Below the pieces are notes generated by a model. That model saw only the letters and a list, made by a program, of their open reading frames with translations. It searched no databases and had not been told where the DNA came from. The translations under genes and the position numbers were made by a program. From CAYXGE01 sp964464435 (lineage in GTDB: Bacteria; Pseudomonadota; Gammaproteobacteria; Burkholderiales; Methylophilaceae), in assembly GCA_964464435.1 (NCBI GenBank), contig CAYXGE010000009.1, positions 1-34,773 on the forward strand: a stretch of 34,773 nucleotides of DNA, read 5' to 3'. Below are positions 15,209-24,088 of this stretch, piece by piece; position 1 is the stretch's first letter, and the number at the start of each line of letters is the position of its first letter.

Positions 15209-16374
15209 TTGCAAACTTAAATCTCAGTGCTAAGTTAAGAAGTGCAGAGCCTATGTACGACCAAATATTGCTTTGGGTAGTGATTGTGTTGTTGGGAATT
15301 GGTTTTGTCATGGTGTATTCATCCTCTATTGCCATTGCAGAGGCCGATAAAGCCACAGGGTATAACACCACCTATTATATGGTGCGCCAAGGTATTTATT
15401 TGGTCATGAGCTTAACGGCTGCGGTCATAACCTTTCAGTTCCCGATTCAATTCTGGCAAAAAACAGCGCCCTTGTTTTTCTTGGTAAGCCTCGCTACTTT
15501 AATTTTAGTGTTAATTCCAGGCATAGGTTTGGTTGCCGGTGGTAGTCGTCGTTGGATTTCATTGGTGGTGTTAACCGTGCAGCCATCTGAGTTTATGAAA
15601 TTATTTGCCACCATGTATGTGGCAGATTACACCTTACGTAAAGCCGCTCATATGGACAGTTTTACCCGTGGCTTTATGCCGATGTTAGTGGTGATGCTGG
15701 TTGTTGGTGGATTATTGCTAATGGAACCAGATTTTGGTGCATTTGCCGTGATTGCCGCGATTGCAATGTCAATATTGTGGTTGGGAGGCATCAACGTCAA
15801 GATTTTCGTTGGTCTGTTTATCATGCTGGTGGTCGGTTTTGTCGCACTGATTTTGAGCTCACCATATCGCTTAGAGCGTGTTGTCGGTTTTATGGACCCA
15901 TGGGCAGACCCATATGGCAAAGGTTATCAACTTTCACACGCGCTCATTGCATTTGGTCGCGGTGAATGGTTTGGCGTGGGTTTAGGCGCCAGTGTAGAAA
16001 AACTACTCTATTTGCCAGAAGCACACACGGATTTTCTGCTTTCAGTGATTGCAGAAGAGCTTGGATTTTTAGGGGTTGCAGTAGTCATTGGTCTGTTTAT
16101 GTGGCTAGTGATGCGTGCCTTTGCTATTGGGCGTGAATGTATCGATAACGAACGTTACTTTGGTTCATTATTAGCCCAAGGCTTAGGCGTTTGGTTTGGC
16201 GTGCAAGGCATTATTAATATGGGTGTAAATATGGGGTTGTTGCCAACTAAAGGGCTGACCTTGCCCTTCTTATCTTACGGCGGCAGCGGTATTTTAGCCA
16301 ACTGTATTGCTAGTGCCATTTTGCTAAGAATCGATTTTGAAAACAGACGATTGCAAAAAGGATTGCCCGCATGA
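15205..16374 (+). CDS. ftsW: Septal peptidoglycan glycosyltransferase FtsW (SEDS family)
   Basis: This 389-residue polytopic membrane protein of the SEDS family polymerises lipid II at the septum as partner of FtsI. Conserved family stretches are present: GGSRRWISL, QPSEFMKL, the large periplasmic-loop motif LPEAHTDFLLSVIAEELGF, and GLLPTKGLTLPFLSYGGSG near the C-terminus. The position between murD and murG supports FtsW over the paralogue RodA. It has ATGA overlaps at both ends. Confidence 0.97.
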   Translation: MIANLNLSAKLRSAEPMYDQILLWVVIVLLGIGFVMVYSSSIAIAEADKATGYNTTYYMVRQGIYLVMSLTAAVITFQFPIQFWQKTAPLFFLVSLATLILVLIPGIGLVAGGSRRWISLVVLTVQPSEFMKLFATMYVADYTLRKAAHMDSFTRGFMPMLVVMLVVGGLLLMEPDFGAFAVIAAIAMSILWLGGINVKIFVGLFIMLVVGFVALILSSPYRLERVVGFMDPWADPYGKGYQLSHALIAFGRGEWFGVGLGASVEKLLYLPEAHTDFLLSVIAEELGFLGVAVVIGLFMWLVMRAFAIGRECIDNERYFGSLLAQGLGVWFGVQGIINMGVNMGLLPTKGLTLPFLSYGGSGILANCIASAILLRIDFENRRLQKGLPA

Positions 16375-17456
16375 GTGTGCCAAAAACATTATTGGTGATG
16401 GCAGCAGGCACTGGGGGGCATGTAATACCAGGCTTGGCTGTTGCAGAAGAAATGCGCCAACGTGGCTGGCATGTGCATTGGTTAGGCACATCACATGGCT
16501 TAGAAAACAAGTTGGTGCCACCCAAAGGCTTCAATATGACCTCGCTTAATTTCTCAGGCTTGCGTGGCAAGGGTGTTATGCACTCACTGAGTGGCATTTT
16601 TAAACTCATGTTTGCGACTTTAAAAGCATGGAAACTGATTGGGTCACTTCGCCCCAACGTTATTTTAGGGATGGGTGGCTATGTCACCGTGCCAGGTGGA
16701 TGGGCAACTAAATTGAGACAAGCTCCATTGGCTTTAGTGAATGCGGATGCAGCTTTGTTACTTTCAAACAAGGCCTTAGTTAGTTCAGCAGAATGTGTAA
16801 TGTTTGGATTTGATGGCGAAGTTCCAGCCAATATTGGGGCTAAAGCGTTGGTGACAGGTAACCCTATTCGCCGAGAAATTGCAGCGATTGCACTACCAGA
16901 ACAACGCTATAACAATAGACAAGGTGCGCTACGTTTATTAGTAGTGGGTGGTAGTTTAGGTGCGCAAATATTAAACCAAACCTTACCCAAAGCCTTGGCA
17001 TTAATACCACAAGCTCAACGCCCAATAGTTACGCATCAATCAGGCGCACAGCATATAACCTCGCTTAAGCAAGCGTATCAACAAGCTGGTGTGGATGCTA
17101 TGGTGCAGCCGTTTATAGAAGACATGGCACAAGCTTATACCGATGCTGATTTATTAATTTGCCGCGCTGGCGCAATCACGGTGAGCGAGATTGCTGTTGC
17201 TGGTGTTGCCAGTGTGTTGGTGCCATTTGTAGTGTCCACTACATCGCATCAGCGCGATAACGCGATATGGATGGCAGCCCATGATGCAGCGATACATATG
17301 CCACAAGCTGAAATGACGGCTGAAGGCTTAGCCACTTTATTAGCTAGCTTAACGCGTGAGAAATTACTCAGTATGGCCATTGCGGCCCGTAAATTGGGGA
17401 AACCGCAAGCGACGCAAACAATCGCAAACGCGTTGGAAAGGATTGCATCGACATGA
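16371..17456 (+). CDS. murG: UDP-GlcNAc:lipid I N-acetylglucosamine transferase MurG
   Basis: This 361-residue GT-B glycosyltransferase on the inner face of the membrane converts lipid I to lipid II. The N-terminal glycine-rich loop AAGTGGHVIPGLAVAEEM (11-28), the MGGYVTVPGG segment and the second-domain GGSLGAQILN and CRAGAITVSEIA nucleotide-sugar motifs are all present. Its 4-nt overlaps with ftsW and murC fit one transcript. Nothing is abnormal. Confidence 0.98.
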   Translation: MSVPKTLLVMAAGTGGHVIPGLAVAEEMRQRGWHVHWLGTSHGLENKLVPPKGFNMTSLNFSGLRGKGVMHSLSGIFKLMFATLKAWKLIGSLRPNVILGMGGYVTVPGGWATKLRQAPLALVNADAALLLSNKALVSSAECVMFGFDGEVPANIGAKALVTGNPIRREIAAIALPEQRYNNRQGALRLLVVGGSLGAQILNQTLPKALALIPQAQRPIVTHQSGAQHITSLKQAYQQAGVDAMVQPFIEDMAQAYTDADLLICRAGAITVSEIAVAGVASVLVPFVVSTTSHQRDNAIWMAAHDAAIHMPQAEMTAEGLATLLASLTREKLLSMAIAARKLGKPQATQTIANALERIAST

Positions 17457-18847
17457 AACATAAAGTGAAGAATATCCATTTTATAGGTATCGGTGGTTCG
17501 GGCATGAGCGGTATTGCTGAGGTGCTAGTGAATCTTGGCTTTCAGGTGAGTGGGTCTGATCTTGCTAGTAATCATGTTACGCAACGCTTATCAAACTTAG
17601 GGGCAACGGTTTACCAAGGGCATGAAACTGGCAATGTGAAAGATGCAGATGTGGTTGTAGTTTCAAGTGCCGTGAATGAAGCGAATCCAGAGGTAGTTGA
17701 GGCGCGTGCTAAGCATATTCCTGTGGTGCCAAGAGCTTTAATGCTGGCTGAGTTAATGCGGTTTCGTCAGGGCATTGCCGTGGCAGGTACGCACGGTAAA
17801 ACAACGACAACTAGTTTAATTGCCAGTATTTTAGCTGAAGCAGGCATGGACCCCACCTATGTGATTGGCGGCAAGCTTGAAGCCGCTAATACCAATGCAA
17901 AATTAGGTACGGGTGAATATATTGTGGCTGAAGCCGATGAGTCAGACGCCTCGTTCTTGCATTTAACTCCTGTCATGGCGGTGGTTACAAATATTGACCA
18001 AGACCACATGGACACCTATGAACATAGCTTTGACAAACTCAAAAGCGCGTTTGTGGAGTTTCTACAGCAATTGCCGTTTTGGGGCATGGCAGTGGTGTGT
18101 GTGGATGATCCCAATATCCGAGAAATTTTGCCACGTGTTACCAAACCAGTAATGACCTATGGCGTGAGCGAAGATGCCAGAGTACGCGCCATTAACATAC
18201 GTGCAGATGATGGAAAAATGCACTTTACTGCACAAAGAATCAACGGCGTTACGACTGAGTTTGAGGTGACGCTTAACTTGCCTGGACATCATTATGTACT
18301 TAATGCGCTGGCCGCTATTGCGATTGCTAGCGAACTCAATGTGCCAGATGAAGCCATTGCCAAGGCACTCAAAGAGTTTAAAGGCGTAGGAAGAAGATTT
18401 GAACGCTATGGTGAAGTACCAGCCAAGACAGGTGGACAATTTACCTTAATTGATGATTACGGACATCACCCAGTTGAAATGCAAGCAGTCATTGCGGCGG
18501 CGCGTGGCGCTTTCCCTAACAGAAGATTGGTATTGGCTTTTCAGCCGCATCGCTACACACGCACCCGCGATTGCTTTGAAGATTTTGTAAAAGTGCTATC
18601 CAGTGCTGATGCTGTGCTGCTTACAGAAGTGTATGCGGCAGGTGAGTCGCCTATTGTTGCAGCAGATGGGCGTTCATTAGTACGCGCGGTGCGAGTGGCT
18701 GGCAAAGTGGAACCCTTGTTTTTTGAAACAACTGCAGAATTACCAACCGCAATATTAGATGTCGCCAAAGCTGGCGATGTTGTGATTGTGATGGGGGCAG
18801 GGTCGATTGGACAAGTGGCTGCCAAAACGCGAGATTTAGCAAAATGA
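17453..18847 (+). CDS. murC: UDP-N-acetylmuramate:L-alanine ligase
   Basis: This 464-residue Mur ligase adds the first amino acid (L-Ala) to UDP-MurNAc. IHFIGIGGSGMSGIAEV (8-24) is the UDP-binding start, GTHGKTTTTSL (112-122) is the MurC-type P-loop, and EADESDASFLHL and IDDYGHHPVEMQA are characteristic of MurC. The start overlaps murG and the stop overlaps murB by 4 nt. Together with murB and ddlB next door it completes the cytoplasmic precursor pathway encoded in the cluster. Confidence 0.98.
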   Translation: MKHKVKNIHFIGIGGSGMSGIAEVLVNLGFQVSGSDLASNHVTQRLSNLGATVYQGHETGNVKDADVVVVSSAVNEANPEVVEARAKHIPVVPRALMLAELMRFRQGIAVAGTHGKTTTTSLIASILAEAGMDPTYVIGGKLEAANTNAKLGTGEYIVAEADESDASFLHLTPVMAVVTNIDQDHMDTYEHSFDKLKSAFVEFLQQLPFWGMAVVCVDDPNIREILPRVTKPVMTYGVSEDARVRAINIRADDGKMHFTAQRINGVTTEFEVTLNLPGHHYVLNALAAIAIASELNVPDEAIAKALKEFKGVGRRFERYGEVPAKTGGQFTLIDDYGHHPVEMQAVIAAARGAFPNRRLVLAFQPHRYTRTRDCFEDFVKVLSSADAVLLTEVYAAGESPIVAADGRSLVRAVRVAGKVEPLFFETTAELPTAILDVAKAGDVVIVMGAGSIGQVAAKTRDLAK

Positions 18848-19731
18848 TGGCACAGGCAAATAGTCAAGGCCAGCTTCTCATTAACGAGCCACTCACTCGC
18901 TACAACAGTTGGCGCGTGGGTGGGCATGCTGACAGCTTGTATTTGCCTGCTAGCTTAGAGGATTTGAGTCAGTTTTTACAGCAATTACCAGCTACCGAGC
19001 CCGTGCATTTTATAGGTTTAGGTTCAAACCTACTGGTAAGAGATAAGGGTGTGCGAGGCACAGTGATTGTGATGCATAACGCATTAACACAATTACATAT
19101 GGATGCAGACCTGCTATATGCCGAAGCTGGCGTGACTTGTGCAAAGCTAGCCAAGTTTAGCGCTAAGCAAGCCAAGCAAGGCGCTGAGTTTATGGCGGGT
19201 ATCCCCGGTACAGTGGGTGGTGCACTTGCTATGAATGCCGGTTGCCATGGCGGTGAAACTTGGGACATTGTTGAAAAGGTATGCACTATTAACCAGCAAG
19301 GGGTTTATCAAACGCGCAAGCACAGTGAATTTGTAGCGAGTTATCGGCATGTGCTAATGCCAGCCAGTAATGAATGGTTTATTGGCGCATGGTTTAAGTT
19401 AGCAGAGGGCGATATAAAAGCTTCTGAGTTAAAAATTAAAGAATTGCTGGCAAAAAGGTTGGCAACACAGCCACTCAATTTGCCTAATGCGGGCTCTACA
19501 TTCCGCAATCCTGCAGGGGATTATGCGGCACGCTTAATTGAGGCTTGTGGCTTAAAAGGGCACACCATAGGCGGCGCGCAAGTGTCTGAAAAGCATGCCA
19601 ATTTTATTGTCAACATAGGCAATGCAAGTGCGTATGACATAGAACAACTCATTGATTTAATGAGAAATAAGGTTAAAGAACAGTTTGGAATTACATTGCA
19701 ACAAGAAGTAAGAGTGATAGGTGAAGCGTAA
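18844..19731 (+). CDS. murB: UDP-N-acetylenolpyruvoylglucosamine reductase
   Basis: This 295-residue FAD enzyme reduces UDP-GlcNAc-enolpyruvate to UDP-MurNAc with NADPH. FAD-binding motifs are LGSNLLVRDKGVRGTVI and GIPGTVGGALAMNAG. The active-site serine lies in AGSTFRNP, followed by the conserved RLIEACGLKGHTIGGAQVS stretch. The length and the AGSTFRNP form fit the shorter type-II MurB rather than the 340-residue E. coli type. ATGATG at 18844 gives two possible starts 3 nt apart. The stop overlaps the ddlB start by 1 nt. Confidence 0.97.
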   Translation: MMAQANSQGQLLINEPLTRYNSWRVGGHADSLYLPASLEDLSQFLQQLPATEPVHFIGLGSNLLVRDKGVRGTVIVMHNALTQLHMDADLLYAEAGVTCAKLAKFSAKQAKQGAEFMAGIPGTVGGALAMNAGCHGGETWDIVEKVCTINQQGVYQTRKHSEFVASYRHVLMPASNEWFIGAWFKLAEGDIKASELKIKELLAKRLATQPLNLPNAGSTFRNPAGDYAARLIEACGLKGHTIGGAQVSEKHANFIVNIGNASAYDIEQLIDLMRNKVKEQFGITLQQEVRVIGEA

Positions 19732-20636
19732 TGCATAAATTTGGCAAAGTAGCGGTGTTGTTTGGTGGTAAATCGGGTGAACGTGAAGTGTCACTCAAAA
19801 GTGGTTCGGCTGTGCTAGCTGCACTATTACGCCAAGGCGTTAACGCAGAGGCTTTTGACCCAGCTGCAAGACCACTTCATGACTTAGCAGCTTATGACCG
19901 CGCCATGATTTCACTGCATGGCCGTTTTGGTGAAGACGGCACCATACAAGGTGCATTAGAGCTATTGGGTATTCCTTATACGGGCAGTGGTGTCATGGCT
20001 TCAAGTATAGGTATGGATAAGTGGCGTACCAAAATGATATGGACAGCCGCAGGGATTAGCACACCAGCATTTGAAATAGTACAAGCACATTCTGTTTTTG
20101 CAGCGATTGAAGAAAAACTAGGCCTACCGCTGTTTGTAAAGCCAGCCAATGAAGGCTCCAGTATTGGCATTAGCAAAGTAAAACAAGCGGGTGGTTTAAA
20201 ACCAGCATATGAGTTGGCGGCAAAGTCAGATCCATTAGTCATTGCCGAACAGTTTGTCGGTGGTGGCGAGTATACCGTGGGTATTTTGGGTGAGCGTGCA
20301 TTACCGATTGTACGCATTGTGCCAGCGAATGAGTTTTACGATTTTGAAGCCAAGTACTTAAGAGATGACACACAGTATTTATGTCCTTGTGGTCTCTCTG
20401 CACAACAAGAAGCAATTATTCAGGCGGAGGCGTTACAGGCTTTTCGTGCGATAGGAGGACAAGGTTGGGGGCGCGTGGATTTTCTCATGGATGAAGCGGG
20501 CAAACATTACTTCTTAGAAGTGAATACCTCGCCTGGTATGACTGATCACAGCTTAGTGCCGATGGCAGCAAAAGCGGCTGGAATAAGCTTTGATGAATTA
20601 GTGGTGCAAATATTGGAGCTTGCGCATGTGGGATAA
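19731..20636 (+). CDS. ddlB: D-alanine:D-alanine ligase
   Basis: This 301-residue ATP-grasp enzyme makes the D-Ala-D-Ala dipeptide used by MurF. The N-terminal VLFGGKSGEREVSLKSG is the family signature, with LHGRFGEDGTIQG, the ATP-grasp KPANEGSSIGISKV segment and the metal-binding FLEVNTSPGMTDHSLVP near the C-terminus. The Tyr of the IPYTGSG region and overall size fit Ddl of the B type common in dcw clusters. The gene overlaps ftsQ by 11 nt. Confidence 0.97.
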   Translation: MHKFGKVAVLFGGKSGEREVSLKSGSAVLAALLRQGVNAEAFDPAARPLHDLAAYDRAMISLHGRFGEDGTIQGALELLGIPYTGSGVMASSIGMDKWRTKMIWTAAGISTPAFEIVQAHSVFAAIEEKLGLPLFVKPANEGSSIGISKVKQAGGLKPAYELAAKSDPLVIAEQFVGGGEYTVGILGERALPIVRIVPANEFYDFEAKYLRDDTQYLCPCGLSAQQEAIIQAEALQAFRAIGGQGWGRVDFLMDEAGKHYFLEVNTSPGMTDHSLVPMAAKAAGISFDELVVQILELAHVG

Positions 20637-21408
20637 ACCACAAGCACTTAACTGGCTGGCTAACTTTTTGTATGCCTTAGCCTTTGTGCTGTTTTTATAC
20701 GGACTACTTTTTGTGGTGGTGCATTTGCCTATATTTCCGCTCAAAGAAGTACGCGTGAATGGTGAGCTATCACATGTGAATCGTGAGCAAATTAGCTTGA
20801 TTGTAAAACGGCATTTAAAAGGTAATTTTTTTACCTTGGATCTAGTTCAGACACGTGATGCGTTTAGAAAGCTACCGTGGGTGCGCAATGTGAGTGTTAG
20901 GCGTCGTTGGCCAGACAAAATTGAGGTGGTGGTAGAAGAGCATCAAGAAATGGCGCGCTGGGGCAATATTGCTTTGGTGAATAGCTATGGTGAGTTGTTT
21001 CATGCTGCATCAGACTCTGAGCTCCCTGTATTTTATGGGCCGGGTGATGGCGTAAAAGAGGTCGCAGAACATTTTGGTAGCTATAGCAAATTAATTGAAA
21101 CTACGGGTATGAGGATTTCACAATTGGCACTTACACCAAGAAGAGCGTGGCAAATTACAACCAATAAAAAAATGGTCATTGAGCTAGGGCGAGAGCAAAT
21201 GGACATTCGTTTAACCAAATTTGTGAGTGTTTATCAATCGACACTTAAGCAATTAGGGGTAAATGTACGTTATGCCGATTTGCGTTACCCCAATGGGTTT
21301 GCAGTGAGAAGACCGCAACAAGAAATGCCTGTAAAAACACAAGAAAAAGCCGGCGACTTAAATAAGAACCCTGAAAAAACATTAGTAGCCAAACCTAAAA
21401 CAGCATAG
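20626..21408 (+). CDS. ftsQ: Cell division protein FtsQ
   Basis: This 260-residue bitopic protein bridges early and late divisome parts by binding FtsB/FtsL. ATG 20626 is preferred because GGAG lies 7 nt upstream inside ddlB; a TTG two codons earlier is less likely. After a short cytoplasmic start comes a single transmembrane helix (FLYALAFVLFLYGLLFVVV), then the POTRA domain (FPLKEVRVNGELSHVNREQI) and the beta domain with LPWVRNVSVRRRWPDKIEV. The C-terminal ~28 residues (from about EMPVKTQEK) are Lys-rich and probably disordered. It precedes ftsA by 43 nt. Confidence 0.96.
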   Translation: MWDKPQALNWLANFLYALAFVLFLYGLLFVVVHLPIFPLKEVRVNGELSHVNREQISLIVKRHLKGNFFTLDLVQTRDAFRKLPWVRNVSVRRRWPDKIEVVVEEHQEMARWGNIALVNSYGELFHAASDSELPVFYGPGDGVKEVAEHFGSYSKLIETTGMRISQLALTPRRAWQITTNKKMVIELGREQMDIRLTKFVSVYQSTLKQLGVNVRYADLRYPNGFAVRRPQQEMPVKTQEKAGDLNKNPEKTLVAKPKTA

Positions 21409-21451
21409 CGTTAGGTTAAGCAAAGTAAGTATAGATAAAACGGAGAACCGA

Positions 21452-22690
21452 ATGAGCAAGGTAAAAGAAGATCAAAATTTGATAGTGGGCTTAGATATAG
21501 GCACATCAAAAATTGTCGCTATTGTTGCGGAGTTGCAACCCGACAATAGCGTCAAAGTGATTGGCCTTGGTCAACATGTCTCACGTGGTCTAAAAAAAGG
21601 CGTGGTGGTCAATATAGATTCCACCATGCAAGCCATACAGCGTGCTTTAGAAGAAGCTGAGCTGATGGCAGATTGCAAAATTAGCACAGTGTTTACAGGT
21701 ATCGCAGGTAGCCATATCAAAAGCCTCAATTCACATGGTATGGTCAAGATAAAAGAAGCTGAAGTAATGCAGGCTGATGTAGATCGAGTGGTAGACACCG
21801 CAAGAGCTATTGCTTTGCCATCAGACCAGCAGATTCTGCATATTCTTACCCAAGAATTTATTATTGATGGACAAGAAGATGTGCGAGAACCGCTGGGAAT
21901 GAGTGGTATGAAGTTAGAGGTTAAAGTGCATATTGTCACGGGTGCCGTTTCAGCGGCTCAAAACATTATGAAATGCATCAAGCGTTGTGGCATTGAAGTC
22001 AGCGACCTGATTTTACAGCCATTAGCCTCAAGTGCCGCAGTACTTACAGAAGATGAAAAAGAGCTCGGTGTGTGTTTGGTGGATATTGGTGGGGGTACCA
22101 CAGATATTGCCGTCTTTAAAAATGGAGCCATACGTCATACCGCAGTTGTGCCCATTGCTGGTGACCAAGTCACCAATGATATTGCTGTTGCATTCAGAAC
22201 GCCAACGCAATCAGCAGAAGATATCAAAATTAAACATGGATGTGCCTTGCGTCAACTCGCAGAACCACGTGAGGTAGTTGAAGTGCCGGGGGTAGATGGT
22301 CGTGAGCCACGTCAATTATCTGTACAAACCTTAGCTGAGGTCATTGAGCCAAGGGTAGTGGAGCTGTATGAGTTTGTGCTTAGTGAATTAAGACGTAGTG
22401 GTTTAGAAGAGATGATAGCTTCAGGCATCGTTATTACAGGTGGCTCTTCTATGATGCACGGCATGGTAGAACTAGGCGAAGAGATATTCCATACGCCTGT
22501 ACGTTTAGGCTTGCCTCGTTATGTAGGAGGGTTATCAGAGGTGGTGAGCAATCCACGTTATGCCACAGGCGTTGGCTTAGTACTCATGGGTAAATCACAA
22601 GTAGAACGCAATATACAAAGGCATTTAGAAGTGAGTTCGCTTTCAAGTATTTTTGAACGTATGAAAGCTTGGTTTCAAGGTAATTTTTAG
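21452..22690 (+). CDS. ftsA: Cell division protein FtsA
   Basis: This 412-residue actin-like ATPase anchors FtsZ filaments to the membrane and recruits later divisome proteins. The phosphate-1 loop VGLDIGTSKIVAIVAE, the phosphate-2 loop VDIGGGTTDIAVF and the adenosine motif ITGGSSMMHGMVEL are intact. The C-terminus (SIFERMKAWFQGNF) is the amphipathic helix used for membrane binding. GGAG precedes the ATG. Unlike the upstream genes, it is separated from ftsQ and ftsZ by short non-coding gaps. Confidence 0.98.
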   Translation: MSKVKEDQNLIVGLDIGTSKIVAIVAELQPDNSVKVIGLGQHVSRGLKKGVVVNIDSTMQAIQRALEEAELMADCKISTVFTGIAGSHIKSLNSHGMVKIKEAEVMQADVDRVVDTARAIALPSDQQILHILTQEFIIDGQEDVREPLGMSGMKLEVKVHIVTGAVSAAQNIMKCIKRCGIEVSDLILQPLASSAAVLTEDEKELGVCLVDIGGGTTDIAVFKNGAIRHTAVVPIAGDQVTNDIAVAFRTPTQSAEDIKIKHGCALRQLAEPREVVEVPGVDGREPRQLSVQTLAEVIEPRVVELYEFVLSELRRSGLEEMIASGIVITGGSSMMHGMVELGEEIFHTPVRLGLPRYVGGLSEVVSNPRYATGVGLVLMGKSQVERNIQRHLEVSSLSSIFERMKAWFQGNF

Positions 22691-22746
22691 AAGTAAATGT
22701 AATTAGAAGTAAGTGTAAGAAGTAAAAGAAGCAAGGGCAGAAGTAA
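22689..22746 (+). repeat. Four AGAAGTAA words between ftsA and ftsZ
   Basis: The octamer AGAAGTAA occurs at 22689, 22705, 22718 and 22739, the first inside the end of ftsA. The stretch is nearly pyrimidine-free apart from T and precedes the ftsZ ribosome site AAGGAG. It may arise from slippage or be an unstructured leader aiding ftsZ translation. Spacing is irregular (16, 13, 21), so helical phasing is poor. Confidence 0.5.
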
Positions 22747-22776
22747 GTTTTTAAGTTTAATCAAGGAGAAAAGAAA

Positions 22777-23967
22777 ATGTTTGAAATTATGGATAGGGAC
22801 TCGCAAGAGGCCGTAATTAAAGTCATCGGCGTGGGTGGATGCGGTGGCAACGCAGTTGCTCACATGATAGAAAAAAATGTGGGCGGGGTTGAGTTCATAT
22901 GTGCCAACACTGATATGCAGGCGCTGAAAAAGAGCCAAGCTAAAACTGTGTTGCAAATTGGTAATAACATTACCAAAGGTTTGGGTGCTGGCGCACGTCC
23001 TGAAATTGGTCGTGAAGCCGCATTAGAAGACCGTGAACGCATAGCAGAAGTGATTGATGGTGCAGATATGCTGTTTATTACCGCAGGTATGGGTGGCGGC
23101 ACAGGTACAGGTGCTGCGCCTATTATCGCAGAAGTTGCTAAAGAGATGGGTATTCTTACCGTGGCCGTGGTGACCAAACCATTTGCCTTTGAGGGTAAAC
23201 GTACTAAGTTGGCGACTGATGGCTTAGAAGAACTTTCTAAACATGTAGACTCTCTTATTATTATTCCTAATGAAAAACTGATGGAAGTACTAGGCGAGGA
23301 TGTGCCGTTTTTAGAAGCTTTCCAAGCAGCTAATGATGTATTACACAATGCAGTTTCAGGCATTGCTGAAATTATTAATTGCCCTGGCTTAGTTAACGTA
23401 GACTTTGCTGACGTACGCACTGTAATGTCAGAAATGGGTATGGCAATGATGGGTTCAGCCGTTGCGGTTGGTCCAGACCGTGCACGTATCGCTGCAGAAC
23501 AAGCAGTAGCTAGCCCATTGTTGGAAGATGTAAACCTTGCTAATGCGCGTGGCGTTTTAGTGAATATTACTGCTAATCATTCTTTCAAAATGAAAGAATA
23601 TTATGATGTAATGAACACAATTAAAGCGTTTACTGCAGACGACGCAACTGTGATTGTGGGTAACGTTTTTGATGATGCGATTGGTGATGGCTTACGTGTG
23701 ACCATGGTAGCGACAGGCTTAAACGGCGCAGCTGGCCGTAAGCAACAAAAACCAGAGCTTAAAATGATGACACAAACGCAAATGCGTGATGGTACAACTG
23801 GACAACCAGTATTTTCAGGCGGTTCGAGTGCAACAACATTTGCAATAGAAGATGAGGAACCTGCAGTATTTACCTCAAATGGTCGTCGTGCAACAGTAGA
23901 AGCGATGAAAAATTCAGGTATAGAAGAGTATGATATTCCTGCGTTTTTACGCAAACAAGCTGACTAA
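22777..23967 (+). CDS. ftsZ: Cell division protein FtsZ
   Basis: This 396-residue tubulin-like GTPase forms the Z-ring. The tubulin signature GGGTGTG is at 106-112, the synergy loop NVDFADVRTVMSEMG lies further on, and the conserved C-terminal peptide EEYDIPAFLRKQAD binds FtsA, ZipA or SlmA partners. A variable linker (about 320-380, PELKMMTQTQMRDGTT...) joins core and tail. AAGGAG lies 8 nt before the ATG, giving a stronger ribosome site than most genes of the cluster, as suits the abundance of FtsZ. It is separated from lpxC by 121 nt. Confidence 0.99.
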   Translation: MFEIMDRDSQEAVIKVIGVGGCGGNAVAHMIEKNVGGVEFICANTDMQALKKSQAKTVLQIGNNITKGLGAGARPEIGREAALEDRERIAEVIDGADMLFITAGMGGGTGTGAAPIIAEVAKEMGILTVAVVTKPFAFEGKRTKLATDGLEELSKHVDSLIIIPNEKLMEVLGEDVPFLEAFQAANDVLHNAVSGIAEIINCPGLVNVDFADVRTVMSEMGMAMMGSAVAVGPDRARIAAEQAVASPLLEDVNLANARGVLVNITANHSFKMKEYYDVMNTIKAFTADDATVIVGNVFDDAIGDGLRVTMVATGLNGAAGRKQQKPELKMMTQTQMRDGTTGQPVFSGGSSATTFAIEDEEPAVFTSNGRRATVEAMKNSGIEEYDIPAFLRKQAD

Positions 23968-23998
23968 AAGCTGAGATTTGAAGTGAGGATGATGGTCA

Positions 23999-24022
23999 AA
24001 TATGCTATTATTTCAGCATATT
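23999..24022 (+). other. 8-bp hairpin between ftsZ and lpxC
   Basis: AATATGCT (23999-24006) and AGCATATT (24015-24022) pair perfectly with an 8-nt loop. There is no U-tract after it, so full termination is doubtful. It may stabilise the ftsZ mRNA end or be an operator for a separate lpxC promoter; no convincing promoter was found. Confidence 0.4.
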
Positions 24023-24088
24023 AGCGATGATTTTCACTCTGTCATCAGTTAACTTAAATATGCTTTTAATGAAACAAGGCTAAATGAG

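Noticed and set aside
20620..20625. TTG 20620 as the ftsQ start
   Set aside because: ATG 20626, two codons later, has properly spaced GGAG.
22860..23420. 186-codon minus-strand frame opposite ftsZ
   Set aside because: Antisense shadow of ftsZ, with low-complexity Ser/Pro/Ile-rich translation and no recognisable motif.
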